Below are positions 13,870-27,104 of a stretch of 64,000 nucleotides of DNA, piece after piece. Positions within the stretch are counted from its first letter, which is position 1, and the number at the start of each line of letters is the position of its first letter. A program made the position numbers and the translations under genes. The stretch is from contig JABWDB010000012.1 of NCBI GenBank assembly GCA_019614645.1, positions 5,766,001 through 5,830,000 of the forward strand. Direction: 5' to 3'. The notes below the pieces were generated by a model. It was not told the DNA's origin. It saw only the letters and a program-made list of their open reading frames with translations, and searched no databases. Source of the DNA: Stratiolaelaps scimitus. Its lineage: Eukaryota > Arthropoda > Arachnida > Mesostigmata > Laelapidae.

Positions 13870-16800
13870 TATGTTGTGAGGCACTGGTTAGGTATTCACG
13901 GCAGTAGTATGAGGCTCCTACCTAAAATCCTCAGAGAACGTTTTCTAAGGTCTCGACTTCGATCGTCGATACAATGGGATACCTAGTACTTATGTACATA
14001 AGTGACAATATCTTAATTAGTAATAATCATTCCTGTTTAACATACAGATTAATATGAAAATTCATCTAAATATGTTAAACAAGACGCGTCAATTGAGAGT
14101 TTACTGCGATGCAATGGATTCTATCCGAGCGATGTAAACGACCTGATCTGTTTCAGTTAATGAAACCAAAAGGCTCAGCACCGCACCGGATAACGCACTT
14201 TTTGGCTTAATATACAACTGTCCGATGAACGTCCGCCTCTGGTCTTTGCCAAACCAATGGTGTTGTCCTACCAACAAAATCTTAAAAAAACACGACAGAA
14301 GCAAGAGAGACCGTTGCCTCTATCTCCTTTAATTCCATCTAGGTCACTAAGGGTATCCATGTCTACAGTGGCTTGCCCAACGCCGCCTAAGCAGACAAAG
14401 AAAGCAGCGTACCACATCTGATAATTGCATGCTCTGCAATAAAGCATCTTGAAAAATGACAGTTCTACACGAAACGGCAACAGCGTACGAGAACCTGAAT
14501 ATTGGGTAGGCAGGGGCCAACCCTGTGAGATTCGCTTTTCCGATACTCGATATAATCTCCGATATTGTTATTCCAATATAATCCTGTTGCGATTGACCGT
14601 GACGCGGCCGCAAACGACCGTGTTATACTGTGCAACGTCGGGACGCCCAATACAAATACGCAAGCAAGCCATGATTAAAAAAAAGAGGGAATTAGCTTCT
14701 CCAGACCTCAGCAGTCCGTTTGGGCTCGATTTCGAGTCGACGCGTTGCCAGAGAGGCAAGCATTCACCTGCCGCTTAGTTGTGATCTAATAAGTTAGTGT
14801 AAGCAATCGCCTTTAAAAGTGTTGTGACACGAAACAAAAACACGTGGTTTGTTAGCTAACTCTCAGCTTTTCGCCTATGTGACGGGCCTCGGAACTATTT
14901 CAGCATTATGTAAAGAACCTATCGGACGTCACCTTCACTTTGATTTTTGCTATCCTTATCTCGCGCCTCGAACGTGACAGGAAGCCACATATTATGGACG
15001 ATGATAAAGAAATCGAAAGATTCCCCACGTCTGGTAGGATTTGAACCTAAACCTAAGGGTCCCTTCCATCTAGTAGCCTAAGACGCTCACCACAGGATCA
15101 TCTAAGATGACGCAACCATTGCTACAGGTCAGTATACAATACAACGACACCCTTTACTGACCAAATGGGGCGGTACAGAAATGATTAAAGTAATTACATG
15201 AATTGATAGAAGTGTAAAAAATTATTCTCAATTGTAGTGATAGCTAATTGCCGCTTCGCAACTCTCGTATGAGACGTAACGCTATCTACGTAGTGTACAC
15301 TGTATGTTCACTGCGCAGAGGGTTATGACGAGATCTATGACATGTTTGAGATAGCTAATTGGTTTTAGTCGCTTGAGAAAAGCGAGTGTCCGCCGTGTTA
15401 TTTAGTATGGTCGTTGGGGAGGGGAGGCGCACAGGCTTCCCTCGGAACATCGCAACGCAGACTGACCCTTCGGACAAACAGCGTCTGCACCCTCTCAAGC
15501 GCTACGAAACATGTTTTGAGGCAGGGCCCACAAACAGTAGAGCAGTAAAGAACTTTTGGAATGACAAGCGCAACATTGAAATGAACGTTATTGAGAATGA
15601 GACATCGAAAAATGTTGTTGCGTATTAATGACGCAGGCCGAACAACTACCTCTGTCACATGCAGACCAATTACTAGGACGGAAGTGACTATGACGCACAG
15701 ATACCCCATGGAGCGTTACATATTTGATTAGGCATCACCATTGATTGTGCATTGATTCTTATAAGTAGAGCTACACATATCATGACGACAAAACAAATTT
15801 AAGAGCATCCGATATCCATCATCGAATCATGGTCGCAGCGAAATAAAAAATTATCCCGGAACGATTACAGATATCGCCCAAGCAGATACGCCTCGCCCTC
15901 TACGGATCGACTACACGTTTGGCTTAAGTCGCATCGAGTTTATATTGTTTGTTGTTACAACCTTAAACTTTTCTATACGAAGGGTAATTTTTTTTTTTTT
16001 TATAATCGGCAGGAACATCGGCCAGGTCACAGTATACCGATTATGTCTACACCGCTAGAATATTGCTGTACGGCCAAAGCGAACGAACCTTGTTGAAATC
16101 CTAGATAACCATTGGTTTAGGTCACGTTCTGACATGGGACACGAGATTCCCACTTTCGTTGCAGGCCATTGATATCGGCACGTGCTGCCAACCTATAACC
16201 AAACGCTTCGGCCGATGTTGCTTTCTGAACTTTCGGCATAAACCGCCGAGATATCGTATCTATGTAACGCATATCCCTACGCAGTAACAGCCGTCCGGCC
16301 CCGTTTCTTTATGGCATTGTCACTCTCATCAAGTTCTTTCCGGGGGGTTGTCTATTGAAGTAAAACGGGGGCTGGCTGGCTGGGCTGATGCAAGCCAGGT
16401 GGAGCGAGGCTCCCAGTGGCGCGTGCACTTCAGCGTGCCAACTAACGCACGATACGATTGCTATGGGAATCTGGCTGCGTATCCGGCCCCGGGATCCGTT
16501 TCCGGAGCGCCTTTGGCGTGGAGGCAATTTAAAACTCGCCTGCTCCCTTCGTGTGAGTTGTCGTTTACTAGCGAAGAGAGAACGAAGGCTATAGCATCGG
16601 TAATATTGAGCGGGAAGTAAGGCGTCTACGAGAGATACCCCGCATGCGCGTTCTGTCTGTCTCTTCCCCCGGTAGCAACAGTGTAATAGACACTGTTTCA
16701 CCCAAAGCTGTACTCGGACAATAGGCCTAATTGCGTGTTATGTCCAACGCTAAGGACAGCTCAGAATTGGGTGTTTAGTCATATATTTTGTGAATAGGCA

Positions 16801-17180
16801 AAATAATCATGCTATTGGGCCAGATACTCAAAAAGATTGAGATCTGAACTAGATAATAATCTGAACTTCTAAAATAAAATACTTACAGAAATAGATTACG
16901 AACCGCAATTAGTTTGATAGTAATACGCTGACCAAAGAAGGTCTCGAGAAACATGTCGGCTAAGTGCTGCCCGTGACTATATTCTTGATCAATATGCAAG
17001 TTAGCAAATGATCCTGTGTATTTTTCTGAATAATTCTATATTGAAAAATCTCGAATACATGTTTTAGAATATAAAAAATTAAAAATTTTGAAATTTTGAA
17101 CACAAGGGTACAGAAGAAGAAAACAACAGGTTGTATAGTACCGTATACAAATCTCCGGTGGAGAATATCGTTCGATTTGC
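13870..17180. other. No firm gene; one coding-like frame at 16348-16620
   Basis: The plus frame at 16348-16620 has balanced composition (for example VKRGLAGWADASQ) but no ATG context, acceptor or homologue I can name, and the minus strand is open across it too (130 codons). Confidence 0.35.
15030..15100 (-). mobile_element. tRNA-like SINE head or decayed tRNA, minus strand
   Basis: Read on the minus strand, TGGTGAGCGTCTTAGG (A-box-like, from 15092) is followed by GGTTCAAATCC (15047-15037), an exact B box. The distal acceptor stem cannot be formed, so a functional tRNA gene is unlikely. Confidence 0.4.
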
Positions 17181-17186
17181 CGTTCA

Positions 17187-17187
<1 letters not shown>

Positions 17188-17251
<64 letters not shown>
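17188..17251. repeat. (TA)n microsatellite, 64 bases
   Basis: Perfect TA array of 32 units, the longest uninterrupted one in the window. Confidence 0.95.
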
Positions 17252-17254
<3 letters not shown>

Positions 17255-17259
17255 TCAGA

Positions 17260-19820
17260 TCTATATGTATATATATGTGTTTCTATGTGCTTCGCCAAAA
17301 ATCCTTCACAAATCCATACTTACGAACGAGTACGTCACGCACAGTGATCGTACAAATGATCTGAGACACGTTAGATAATGACTCATTGCCTTACTAGTAT
17401 TTGCCACGCTAGGATCCGGATAGGCTTGAACCAGTACCACACTCCCTTTTCAATTTCTTAAGTCCGATAATTTATCACATGCTTCGTGGTAAAGTCTGTC
17501 ACCTCTAGCAGGAATATAGGTATTTCACAAAGATTGCATTTACATTGCTAGCTATTAATGGTGAATAGTAGGACTCGTGGTAGCGGTATCCAGCGTCACG
17601 GTGCGTGGACCATTGCCGTCGAGGTTCACCGTTAACGTTCATTTTCACCGCTAGATCTCTTCTCATATAGACACACATCGAGATATACATCCACATCATC
17701 CACCATTGAACAGCGGCAGTAGCAGCGATCCTTCTAAGGCTAAGCTTCTAGAGAAGTCAGTGGCCAGCGCTCAGCGCAACTTAACGGGTGGCAGACTCGT
17801 TTATCATTCATCCATTAATCACTGCTGAGAGCTTTTACTCCAGTTCACCCTCCAGTCCGTAGGGCCGCTCCCCATAGACATCTCATCAGGGGCACCATCT
17901 TGCCGCCCCAACCCCGCCCACACCCCTAAGCATTTCGACCGCTTTGGAGAAACCGTCTGTCCACCGAGTATGAACAACGATTTGAAGAACGCGAGCGAGT
18001 TACCCTCGCGAGCGGGCGGAGAGCTAATGTGGGCTCTTTTACTGGGACCGACCTACTTTTTGTCAAGAGTTGCTCAGGCAAGTGGCTAGCTTGGGCGGGA
18101 TGGTAAAGGAGGTGGGCATAAGCTCTACCTCGGCGATGACTCATTGAAAAGGAGAGAGAGAGAGAAAGAGTGGATGAATGGATGGATATTGGGAGGAGTC
18201 TCACATATATACATGCGAACATATTCGCTGCCGCATATGTTCATGTGTAGATATCGAAGGGGTAAGCTATGCTAGTCTATTTGAGAACTGAGACCCTGTC
18301 GGGAATTGTGACGCAATTCACGTGAGCATCCGCTTCGACCTTATATAGATATGGTCGATGAAAATGGATGACCTTGAGGCGTACCGCGTTGCCTTCGCAG
18401 GTGCACTTTGCTTACGAATTTATTCCTCTCGTGCTCTTTGTATACATTATACCATACCGTATTTTGTACATTAAGTCATCGACCATACCATATTTTGCGC
18501 ATTCAGTCATCAATAGACCCACGTGAACTAGATTGCTAGATATCTGCACGTCTATGGTGTCACTCAGCATTCCTGCACATAACGTACATTATCCATTAAC
18601 GTATAACATCACGGACTTTGGGGAGAGATGTATATTGGCGATACTGTAGTGTCATATTATAAACGCGAGGACTAGAACCACTTCTAACTCAGTACACATC
18701 TTACCCAACGGTGGATTAGCTAATTGTTGACTAGCTGTATATTCCTCATCGTCCGCTGAGCTCCTGTCATCCGCCCGGCGTGTATTCCTACTGACCATGA
18801 CGACCTGAATTCATTTGCCGGTGCGATCTAGTCGAGCATTCAAGACAAACAAGTGGCATCGAGCAGATTTTTTTCACAGAGTTATGTAATTTTATGCTGC
18901 GCCCCTCAGGAGCAGTCGGTTCCCGGAAACGTTCCATGTGCACTGGTGAAATGTTGGGCACTGCTCACCCATACAATAGAAGTGGTTGTTAGGTAAGTGC
19001 TGTTGTTGTGCAAAGTCGAGCGCCGAAAGGGGTACCGTTGCATTTCCACACAACACTGCCTGTGGAAAGACTCAGAGGCTCGTTCACTCGCATAAGAATC
19101 CGGCGCAGTTCATTTATTTTCTCCATTGTATAACGATTGTGTTGCTCACGAACTCTACGGAGTGCGTTAGTTTGGCACAGGTTCATCAAATAAGACTTTC
19201 CCGGCTAAAATTGGCGTGCTTCGTGAAACATGTCGTCGAATTACTAAAATTAATCAGAGGATGCAGAAACAAAAAGTGCAAAATGGGTCCCTCATTAACT
19301 CGGTCCTGGCCAACTGAAAATACGTGAGGAGTGGTCGCGAGACAATTTTGAAGAATTTGAAGAAGACAGCCTGTACGGGAGGGCGGAAAAAGATCCAAGA
19401 GAAACAGTGGATACGACCAGATGAATCGGCAATGGCGGTAGCAGTGCCAAATAGATTCGAGCCCAACGTAATGGTAGCACCTGCCAATGGATTTCAACGG
19501 AATTTGCTACTACGAGATTTTGGAACCAAAATAAAAAATGGACTCTGCTCGACATCTCGAGTTCTTGAAGGGACTCATGAATAATTAGCATTAAGGAGGG
19601 CTATAGGTGGCCAAAGGTGTGCAAACATAGATTTGCTTCGAGGGCCTTAAATAACGAAGTTATAAATGGGAATAGAAATGGCGCATACCTAGCCATCAGA
19701 AAGCTGCCAGAACTCTGGGACCAGTGTATAAATATAAGAGGTGCGTACCTCTAACTCATACGAGAAAATCTTTATTTTAGCCGATATTGAAATTTATATG
19801 TGTGCCGCTTTCCTGGGTCA
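17260..19820. other. No recognisable gene
   Basis: Contains an isolated GGCTTGAACC (complement of a B box) at 17423, a 31-bp tandem duplication, and short unsupported frames on both strands. Confidence 0.4.
18451..18512. repeat. 31-bp tandem duplication
   Basis: Units 18451-18481 and 18482-18512 share ACCATACC-TATTTTG and CATT-AGTCATC, with about four mismatches. Two copies only. Confidence 0.85.
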
Positions 19821-19825
19821 GCCGA

Positions 19826-19826
<1 letters not shown>

Positions 19827-19881
<55 letters not shown>
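19827..19881. repeat. (TA)n microsatellite, 55 bases
   Basis: Perfect TA array. Confidence 0.95.
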
Positions 19882-19884
<3 letters not shown>

Positions 19885-19889
19885 CGCTT

Positions 19890-21620
19890 TACGCCGTTCC
19901 ACGCATATCCGTCGGACTAGTCGCAGACATGGTGCGAAGTGGCTCAAGGCTTTGCGGAAGGAAGCGCTGCCATATACACTTGCTGCACTTCCTGAACCCC
20001 CATCCTGCTAATTTGCACACGTGTGTCTTTATTGGCTGGATTGGTGCGCTACGGGACAAATATTGAGCACAAATAACCTTGTTAGCTGGCGGCTTACATC
20101 GCCAGCTCATTCAGATAATATGCCTAAGGACCTTGGAGATAACTCTGTATGTCGTCGACACGACACGACGAAAGGGTGAAGGAAAGGAAGAAATACAAAA
20201 GTGTGTCACACAAATACACACAGCGAGGAGTCTAAAGGAGGCGACCACAGCCAGCTTGAGAGGGTTCGCTGCGTTCTCCCACGTCGTGATGAAATCCTAC
20301 GAAACCTTCGGGTGGCTGCCGTCCGTGCGGCTCTCTCTGCTGTCCTTCCAGTCTCGTTGTGAGGTTCCTCGATTGGCCACGTTTCCTAGAATGTTCTCAG
20401 GTTCGCGCCACTGTAAAGAACGCCTGACTTAGTAGCCGTGGAGGAGAAGATGAGGTTGGCTATACGGCGCCAAGCCGCCGGTCGGATACGATGGACTGGG
20501 CTTCGACGCCAAAGGAGGACGATGTCAATGCCTGATGAACCGCCACTGCCACCAAACTCGATCTCCAATTCGCTCAGTGAGCCCAATCTCTTGCTGTACC
20601 CCACCAGCGCCCTCCTCCACTCGTACGGATGTGTATGGCTGAGCTGAAGGAGTCGGTTCTTTAGGCACACGCATATACGAGCTCACGGCATGACGGTACG
20701 TATCGCCAAAGGAGACTGTGGAGCCCGAGGGTGGAAAGAAGACTGTGTGCGGTGGGCGATCGAGCAGAATCTGCTACCAGCTTCGTCGTTGTCGATACTC
20801 TCTCAGAAGGTGAAGGTGGATAGGGAGATAGATTGGGAAGAGGTGGCCAAGAGGTTGGCTCGGGCAGAGAGGTTGGCTAACCCCAACGTAGACGAGGGGT
20901 GTAGGAGAGCCTAGAAAAGAAAGATGGAATAAATAGTGAGGTCAACGAGAGGGGGAATAGCGCGCGGCAGTAGAAATTAAATTTAGACTCAATGCTCCCT
21001 TCTTCAGAACCTTTAACGCGAAGGCTGGACGTTCGGGGCTCGCCCTCCCAAAGCCTCCGCGCGTCCCCCATTGCTCTCATTTCTACCGGCCAGTACTCGA
21101 GCATGAAGGACTTCGTTCTGCCGCCGCGTTGTCGGCGCAAACGGGAAAAAGGTGGAATCTACAAGAGGAGAAAGAGGAGTTCTACCCAGACATGTAGTTG
21201 ATGGAGGGCAGGGGAAACGGAATGACGCAAATCGAAGAGGAAGAATCAGTCAGCAGGGAAGCAGAAATAACTAGATACCTCAGTTTCGCCGTGTTCAAGG
21301 TAATGGACTCCTGTGGAAGAACAGCGGGATAAAGGTAGATAAATTATACAAGCTGGAGTGACTAGCAAAGTGGAAGCCAACCCAGCAGGAGGGGAAAAAG
21401 GGCAAATCGAACCTTCCTTGAGGAACACTAAGGACGAACGACTTATTCGACGGAGGTTTCAAGAAGGGGGACGAGATTTAAGCTGTCTGTTTTTACATCT
21501 GTGTTTAGATAGGGAATTGTTTCTAGGGTTTTAGAGGGTAGCCTTTATAAAAAGAAAGGCACGAAACGCCGAGAGAAAATATCATTGCGAAATATTGTTA
21601 GTGAAAGTTGTTTGCGGACA
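19890..21620. other. No recognisable gene; several coding-like short frames
   Basis: Plus frames at 20438-20647 (MSMPDEPPLPPNSISNSLS) and 20690-20914 (EIDWEEVAKRLARAERLA, helix-like) read like protein but have no splice or homology support. From 21150 the DNA is purine-rich. Confidence 0.35.
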
Positions 21621-21623
21621 CCC

Positions 21624-21776
21624 GTCAGCGCGGTGGCTTGGACGGCTAAATCTCTGGCTGTCGAAAGCCAGAGGCCGCCGGTTCGAGCCTCGCTGCGTGA
21701 CATATAAGAGAGCTTAAGCTTTGTAAAATTGCAGCTCCTTTAATAAACCAATAAAGCTTTACCTTTATCTTTACCC
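21624..21776 (+). mobile_element. tRNA-derived SINE, family 1, copy 1
   Basis: The head is tRNA-like with an A box around 21632-21645 (TGGCTTGGACGG) and a canonical B box GGTTCGAGCC at 21680-21689. Between them lies an 8-bp stem, CTCTGGCT/AGCCAGAG, in the anticodon-arm position with a TCGA-containing loop, suggesting descent from a tRNA-Ser-like gene. A unique body follows (AGAGAGCTTAAGC), with CCAATAAAGC and a tail of CTTTACC/CTTTATC units. A similar copy at 41533 shows this is a family. No clear target duplication was seen; CACCCG on each side is too short to count. Confidence 0.8.
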
Positions 21777-21779
21777 GGT

Positions 21780-24700
21780 GCACCCGGATCGTGTAGTGAC
21801 TTCCCGCACTATAAAACGGGATAGCCAATACAACCTACCCTCCTCAGATCTTATCAACTGTTGCAGTTATAATGAACGTTCGGCACTTCGACGGGACCAA
21901 TTCGAAGCTATGTATCTATACCGCGCGGTAATGGCATATCAGCAATGGCAAATAAAATCGTCTCTCATGAGGCATTCCGTATGCTATATAATTAACAAAG
22001 CTTACCCATAACTAACAATAATGAAGTCTTTGTTGAAGTAATGTAGAATTAATGCAACATCGAACGTTGTGCCGATTTGGGCGTTCTGTCCGCAAGAGTA
22101 ATCTTCATACAGTCTAATTATCCTCGACGACATATACATTTCATAAGTACAACACAGTTTAGAGCAGTTTATTATTCCCGAGCGTCGACGGCCTCCAAAG
22201 GATGAGTCCAAAGGATATCCACAATACCACAGTCGAGTTGTTGTGACCGTTCTGTCGCTTTGTTGTTAACGTTCCACTGCTAATCACAGCACTATTCCCG
22301 CGCCAGCCGACCGAAAGTCGGCTGCAACGCTTTTTCAGATTATCAATGATCTTATCGAATACGGCCCGCGCACAAGTTTTCCTCTCGCATGGTCGCATGG
22401 GCGCTACGATTAAAGCCTGTTTACCCATCCTACTGGGGGAGGCGCGCGCTTTGCAGCAGCTAGCCAAAAGCTCTGGGAATGTTTACAGAGAGGAGTGTGT
22501 GAATAGGAGTCGTGGAAGGCGTCCGCAGATTCGAAGCCTCTCCCGATCTGGTCCTTCTGTTCAGGCCAGTGAAGAGCTCGAGATCAAAGGAGGGATAACG
22601 AGGCGTCGAGCGACTTTTGGAAGGAGAGATCATTAGTCGTCGATTTGCAATTCGAGAATAAGCATCGCGCTAGCATCCGAGCTGCGCTGCCCTGCTGCTC
22701 AGTGATACGGCTGTTCGGCAGGGTTGCCTTTAGTGTCCAGACGTTGAGAAACTGTAGTATATAATGGAGTCGACCGACGTTCTCAAAGGCGACGAGCGGC
22801 TGGGCTGACGGGTGACGAAGGGCGATGAGGCAGGCGGAGACGGAGTAAAGAAAAAACGACCGGAGTACGCAAATAAGAAGCTCTTTATTTTTGGGTTTGA
22901 GGCTATTTGGGGAAGGCGGACGACGATAACGTTAGTTGAGAGGTTGGTTCCGTCGCCTTCGTCGGCATGATAGCGTGCTGATATCTGGGGTATGTCTGCC
23001 GAACGCGTTCGGTTTATCCTCCCGTTGTTTTCATGGACTTTGTCCATCGTTCCTTGGTCCGTGAGGGGTAAATTAGTGCTAAGAGGGCTGCCAGGACTGA
23101 GGAAAGTTGAACACTGAAGAAGAACCGGGAAGCTGGGACGGACGGAATTCACAAATCCAAATGGGGAAGTGGCTGGAAAGACAATGAAGAAGCGAGTTCT
23201 CCTCTCGCTGCTGTCTCGCGATCCTCTCCGCGAGTCTAGTCTGGCCTCCAGTCTGCACCATGAGCTCGATCCATTGAAGGGGTTCCCAAAGGTTCGTCTC
23301 GTTCTTTCGTCGCAAATCCCCAAATGAGAGAGAGAGAGAGAGACTGAATGGAGATGAGCTGGTGGTGGCCGCCGCCGAAAAAGCACCGGTTGAAAGGGCG
23401 CAACATCGGAAAGACAAGGAAACCCCTCCGCGCTGACGGTGTCTGGATGAGCCTTTTGAGTGAGTCCGTCTAAACTCCTTTCGCTTCGGAAACGACGTAG
23501 GGGATGCGCAAGAGACCGCGCTAACATTTTCTCCATGATACTCGACGACATACTGACGTGCTATGGGGCCACACAATCGTAGAGCCACTCGGGTTGTTCG
23601 TAGCCTAAGGCGAATCATTCCAAATGCAACAGGCGGGGGGTAGGGGCCGAAGCAGCCTAGGAAATTGCCCTCCAGAGCTCCCGGCTCCTCCTTAGCCGCC
23701 TCTGTTGGGCACGCAGGCAATTGATGCGCTGAAAGTCATGCTTGTCTGGCGAAGGCTAGCCCCTGCAGTTGCCGGCGGTTCTTTGCTCATTGTTTCCGGG
23801 CCCTCTTCATCTCTGTCTGTATATGCGTGGGTGGATTCGTTCGCATGTAAGCCTTGCCCTGCGCTCGTTTCGTTGCCTCCTTCGTTGCCACGGTGGTTTA
23901 GCCAAGACGATGAGACGGCTGTCTCTGTGTGACCACGAGATATGGAGAGAATCTGAAAGTAAAGGAAGATTTCACGGACACTGTGTGACATCGTGGCTCT
24001 TTGCGGTCGCTCGAGCTAGCCGAATCTCGCTGTTGCAGCCCACCTAACAGCCGCGTCGCGCATTGTGCAGCAGCTCAAAACCGGAGCTTTGCTCAGGAGA
24101 CTTAAATTTCGCCGGCCCCGTTGAAGCACCTTAAATATCCCTTTCACGGTAGGGAGTGTAGGAACAGCGAGAGAGCGCATATGAAGGCTATATTCCATGC
24201 GGGATAGGAACTAGCGGGAATGTGAGAGAATGTGGAACGGAGAGAAAGCAGATGATAAAAGAGCCAGCAATATTCAAGCGTCTCCCGTATTGCAACAGAG
24301 GTATACACGAACACACAACCTGCCACCACCAGTCTTATGAATCAAGCATCAACAACAGCAGCCGAACACAACAAGGACGGTCGGGCGATAGTTCGTTCGC
24401 CTAGCCTGGTTATCTGTACACGGCAGGCACAGTGAGTCGCGATATGTCGAAAGGCACACAGAACGCATATGCGGAACGACAATGCCATAACGAGCACCAA
24501 GAGGTGGGACGGATGAGAAGCCGGGAGCCGTTGTGCTCATTGTGCGGTTTCACTCGAAAGTGAGCTTCACTTCGCCTCGCTTAGCCTAGCCGCGTACCAC
24601 TGATGTGTCGTCTCGTCACGCGCATAGATGGTGTCCTCTCGTTCGTGTGCTTCGCTCCGATTGGTATCTATCTCAATGCTGCCCTGTATGTGCTAACGCT

Positions 24701-25010
24701 TCACGAAGATTCTGCTGAGAGGAACTGTGGCACGATATCGCGCGGGAGGCGACTTGAGTGTTCTGCGCGGATAAGGAGCGGAGGCGATGCCGAACCGGGC
24801 TTCGTGAACACGAAGTACTATCCTCGGTGAACTGACTACGGGCGTATACACGTATATAAGTTGTGCATTGTTATGACATGACGTTAAGTCATGCAAATTT
24901 CATGAGAGGTGAGATCACGTGATTACCTTAGTGATATTGTGAATATTCAATGGACTCGATGGGTCTATGGGTTGTGTATGTCACAGCCTAGGCCGTTAAC
25001 AAGGAAAATA
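21780..25010. other. No recognisable gene; longest open frame of the window on minus strand
   Basis: The minus strand holds a 273-codon frame (23551-22730) overlapped in another minus frame by 213 codons (23720-23079). The translation is Ser/Arg/Pro-rich with no domain. Both frames being open argues for stop-poor composition over a gene. Confidence 0.35.
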
Positions 25011-25017
25011 TTTTAGT

Positions 25018-25072
25018 GGTTTATTAAAGGAACTGCAGTATTCCAATGCTAAAGTCGCGGGACTCGAACGGT
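25018..25072 (-). mobile_element. Truncated tRNA-derived SINE, family 1, copy 3
   Basis: Read on the minus strand this is an internally deleted family 1 copy. GGTTTATTAAAGGAACTGCA matches the complement of the CTCCTTTAATAAACC body, and GGGACTCGAAC keeps the complement of the B box (GTTCGAGTCC). The A-box half is missing. It lies about 100 bases upstream of the non-LTR relic. Confidence 0.55.
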
Positions 25073-25172
25073 CACTTACCCCTTTCTCTCTAGTTGGTAA
25101 ATTTTAGTAAAAGGAAAGCAGGTTTAATTTGCTCGCCGGAAATTCTTCACCCCCCAGAGAGCGGGGGAGAGC

Positions 25173-25578
25173 ACCACTCAGCTGAAGGTAAAATCGACGT
25201 ATCTAGGTGTCATCCTTGGCACGGGACTGACGGGACGAGCCATGCCGAAGCAAAGCTATGAAATGCGGCCTTAACCCTGTTAGGCTTATGCCGAGCGGAG
25301 AACTAGCACATTATGTCACACAGGCTTTGACCGGACACGGCCAATCCCAAAAGTACGTGTTCTATACGAATTTGTAGGAAGACGACTGGGTCGACCACAT
25401 GGTCGATACACGACAACACCTGGAGCGACGGCGCCCCCAACAGTGGCGGTAAGCTAAAGATATCATAAGGCATATGGTGACATCGGAAGCTGTCTGGAAC
25501 GAGGGGCCAGCCTTCCTCAACGGTATCATGAGAACACCAGAAGAGCTGGAAACGACGAGAAGACAAAGATCCACATAA
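25173..25578 (+). pseudogene. Decayed non-LTR retrotransposon, C-terminal part of the ORF2 polyprotein
   Basis: The first part reads TTQLKVKSTYLGVILGTGLT, the YLGV motif region at the end of the finger-palm reverse transcriptase of Jockey/R1-type elements. After a frameshift near 25235 the frame from about 25290 reads GELAHYVTQALTGHG, then EDDWVDHMVDTRQHLERRRP, and IIRHMVTSEAVWNEGPAFLN, then IMRTPEELE, ending in TAA at 25576. This order matches the post-RT tail of such elements: TQ-LTGHG-like segment, a decayed zinc-knuckle/HLVF-like segment, then a terminal helix with a repeated EL pattern. There are in-frame stops after TNL and QQWR, and the cysteines of the knuckle are absent. The rest of the element (endonuclease and most of the RT) is not seen nearby. 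It is a dead 5'-truncated copy. The clade is inferred from motif order only. Confidence 0.68.
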
Positions 25579-27066
25579 GCTCAGGAAGCTCCTGGGATAA
25601 AGGAAGCGTAAATTGAAGCTACCCACCCCTCAAGGATCCCGAAGTGATGCGAACAGCGGTGACGGACCTTTACATGGGTTATTGCGGAGGATCGCAAAAA
25701 TAAGTCATAATGATAATAATAGAATATTAATAATCTCTTTGTCCAGATCCTCTCGGACCCCTCAATCAACATTTCGGCGCGGAAAGAGTGACACCCATAC
25801 TTTGGCCCGATCACATGGACAGCTTGGTGAAGTGGCCCCCGAGCGCCCCACATAGCGCGTAAACGCATTTGCCCAAACCTCGAAATAGAAAGGCTTAAGT
25901 TTGTCTGTAGTCTATATTATACTAGCATAGTTGTCCGCATGATCATCAGCTTGCAGTACGACTACAAGCGGAGGTTCTGTGAAAATAAGCAAATGAAGAG
26001 CCAAACCCTCTTTCTAGTGGCCTATCGGTCTCAAATATACAATGTTCAAAATATACAATGCTGTAAGTGAGCTTAACTCCACAGCTATTTGATCATTATT
26101 ATTTGACTTTGAAAGCAAGCACCCATCATTCGTTCTATTCTATCATGCGATTTTTTTTCTATCTCATTGCCCCGGTGCCCTCTGTCTTCTCGATTCTACC
26201 TCTGCCGAACTGTACTTGTTCGGTTGATTGCTAATTGTAGCTTGTTATGTAAATCAAGATTAAGCAAAAAAACGATGCCGCGTCAATGTCACCATATTGC
26301 TATACTGCTAATTGTATTTGTGCTCACTGATAATCATAACATTCCCCGTTTCATTCGCTACATCAGTTTATTACAGTCAGATGACAGAGTTCGACCGGCG
26401 CAACTTCACCTTATACTCGGCCAGTCGTCAACGTTCACTTACTGTTCGCTGGTGGCGCTGACTAATAGGAACATTTCAAGGGGCAGAGTGCGGGCCTGCA
26501 CCCTTCGCAAGCTACCGCCGTCCGCGTTGACCTTGGACGGTTTGCGCTTGTTCAGCTTGGTTCGACCCGACCTGCATGGCTCCTGCGGAAAGCATGTAGG
26601 TCTCTTGCCTGCGCGTATATTTGGCCTTAGGGTACATGATAGTAATTTGCACTCACCCGCCAACAGCCCGGCTATTGGCCTATACCTTCTAAGCGTGCCG
26701 CCCAGCCGCAGCCGTTAAAGGCGGAGGCGGCGGCGGCTGATAGTACTATCATCTTCGTTCGTGCTACTTTAAGCAGGAGCTACCGCACATCATAAGAATG
26801 ACATTCTCGCCTCCCGAGGTCTTCCGTCCGTACACCACCACCTTACGCCCAACCAGCGTCTAGCACCCCTTCCTTCGGTAAGCAGTAAGTATCGCTAGGT
26901 AGGCTACCTCAGTCGTCTCTTAATGTTGACGGTCTATGTATGACGCGCTTTAGTCAGTATAGTACAATCTAATTCGCTAGCTAGCGGTAGAATCGGCTAG
27001 AAAACAAGGTGCCTCACCGTATGTACTTTGGTTCTCGTATGGCATATATGTACATACACCACCGGA

Positions 27067-27104
27067 TACTATATACTCTCCAATATACTATATACTCTCC
27101 AATA
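27067..27104. repeat. Exact 19-bp tandem duplication
   Basis: TACTATATACTCTCCAATA occurs twice, head to tail, without mismatch. Confidence 0.9.

Noticed and set aside
17036..17347. Open frames with Ile-Tyr repeats
   Set aside because: Direct translation of the (TA)n microsatellite.
17423..17432. Isolated B-box-like GGTTCAAGCC on the minus strand
   Set aside because: No A box or paired stem at the proper distance.
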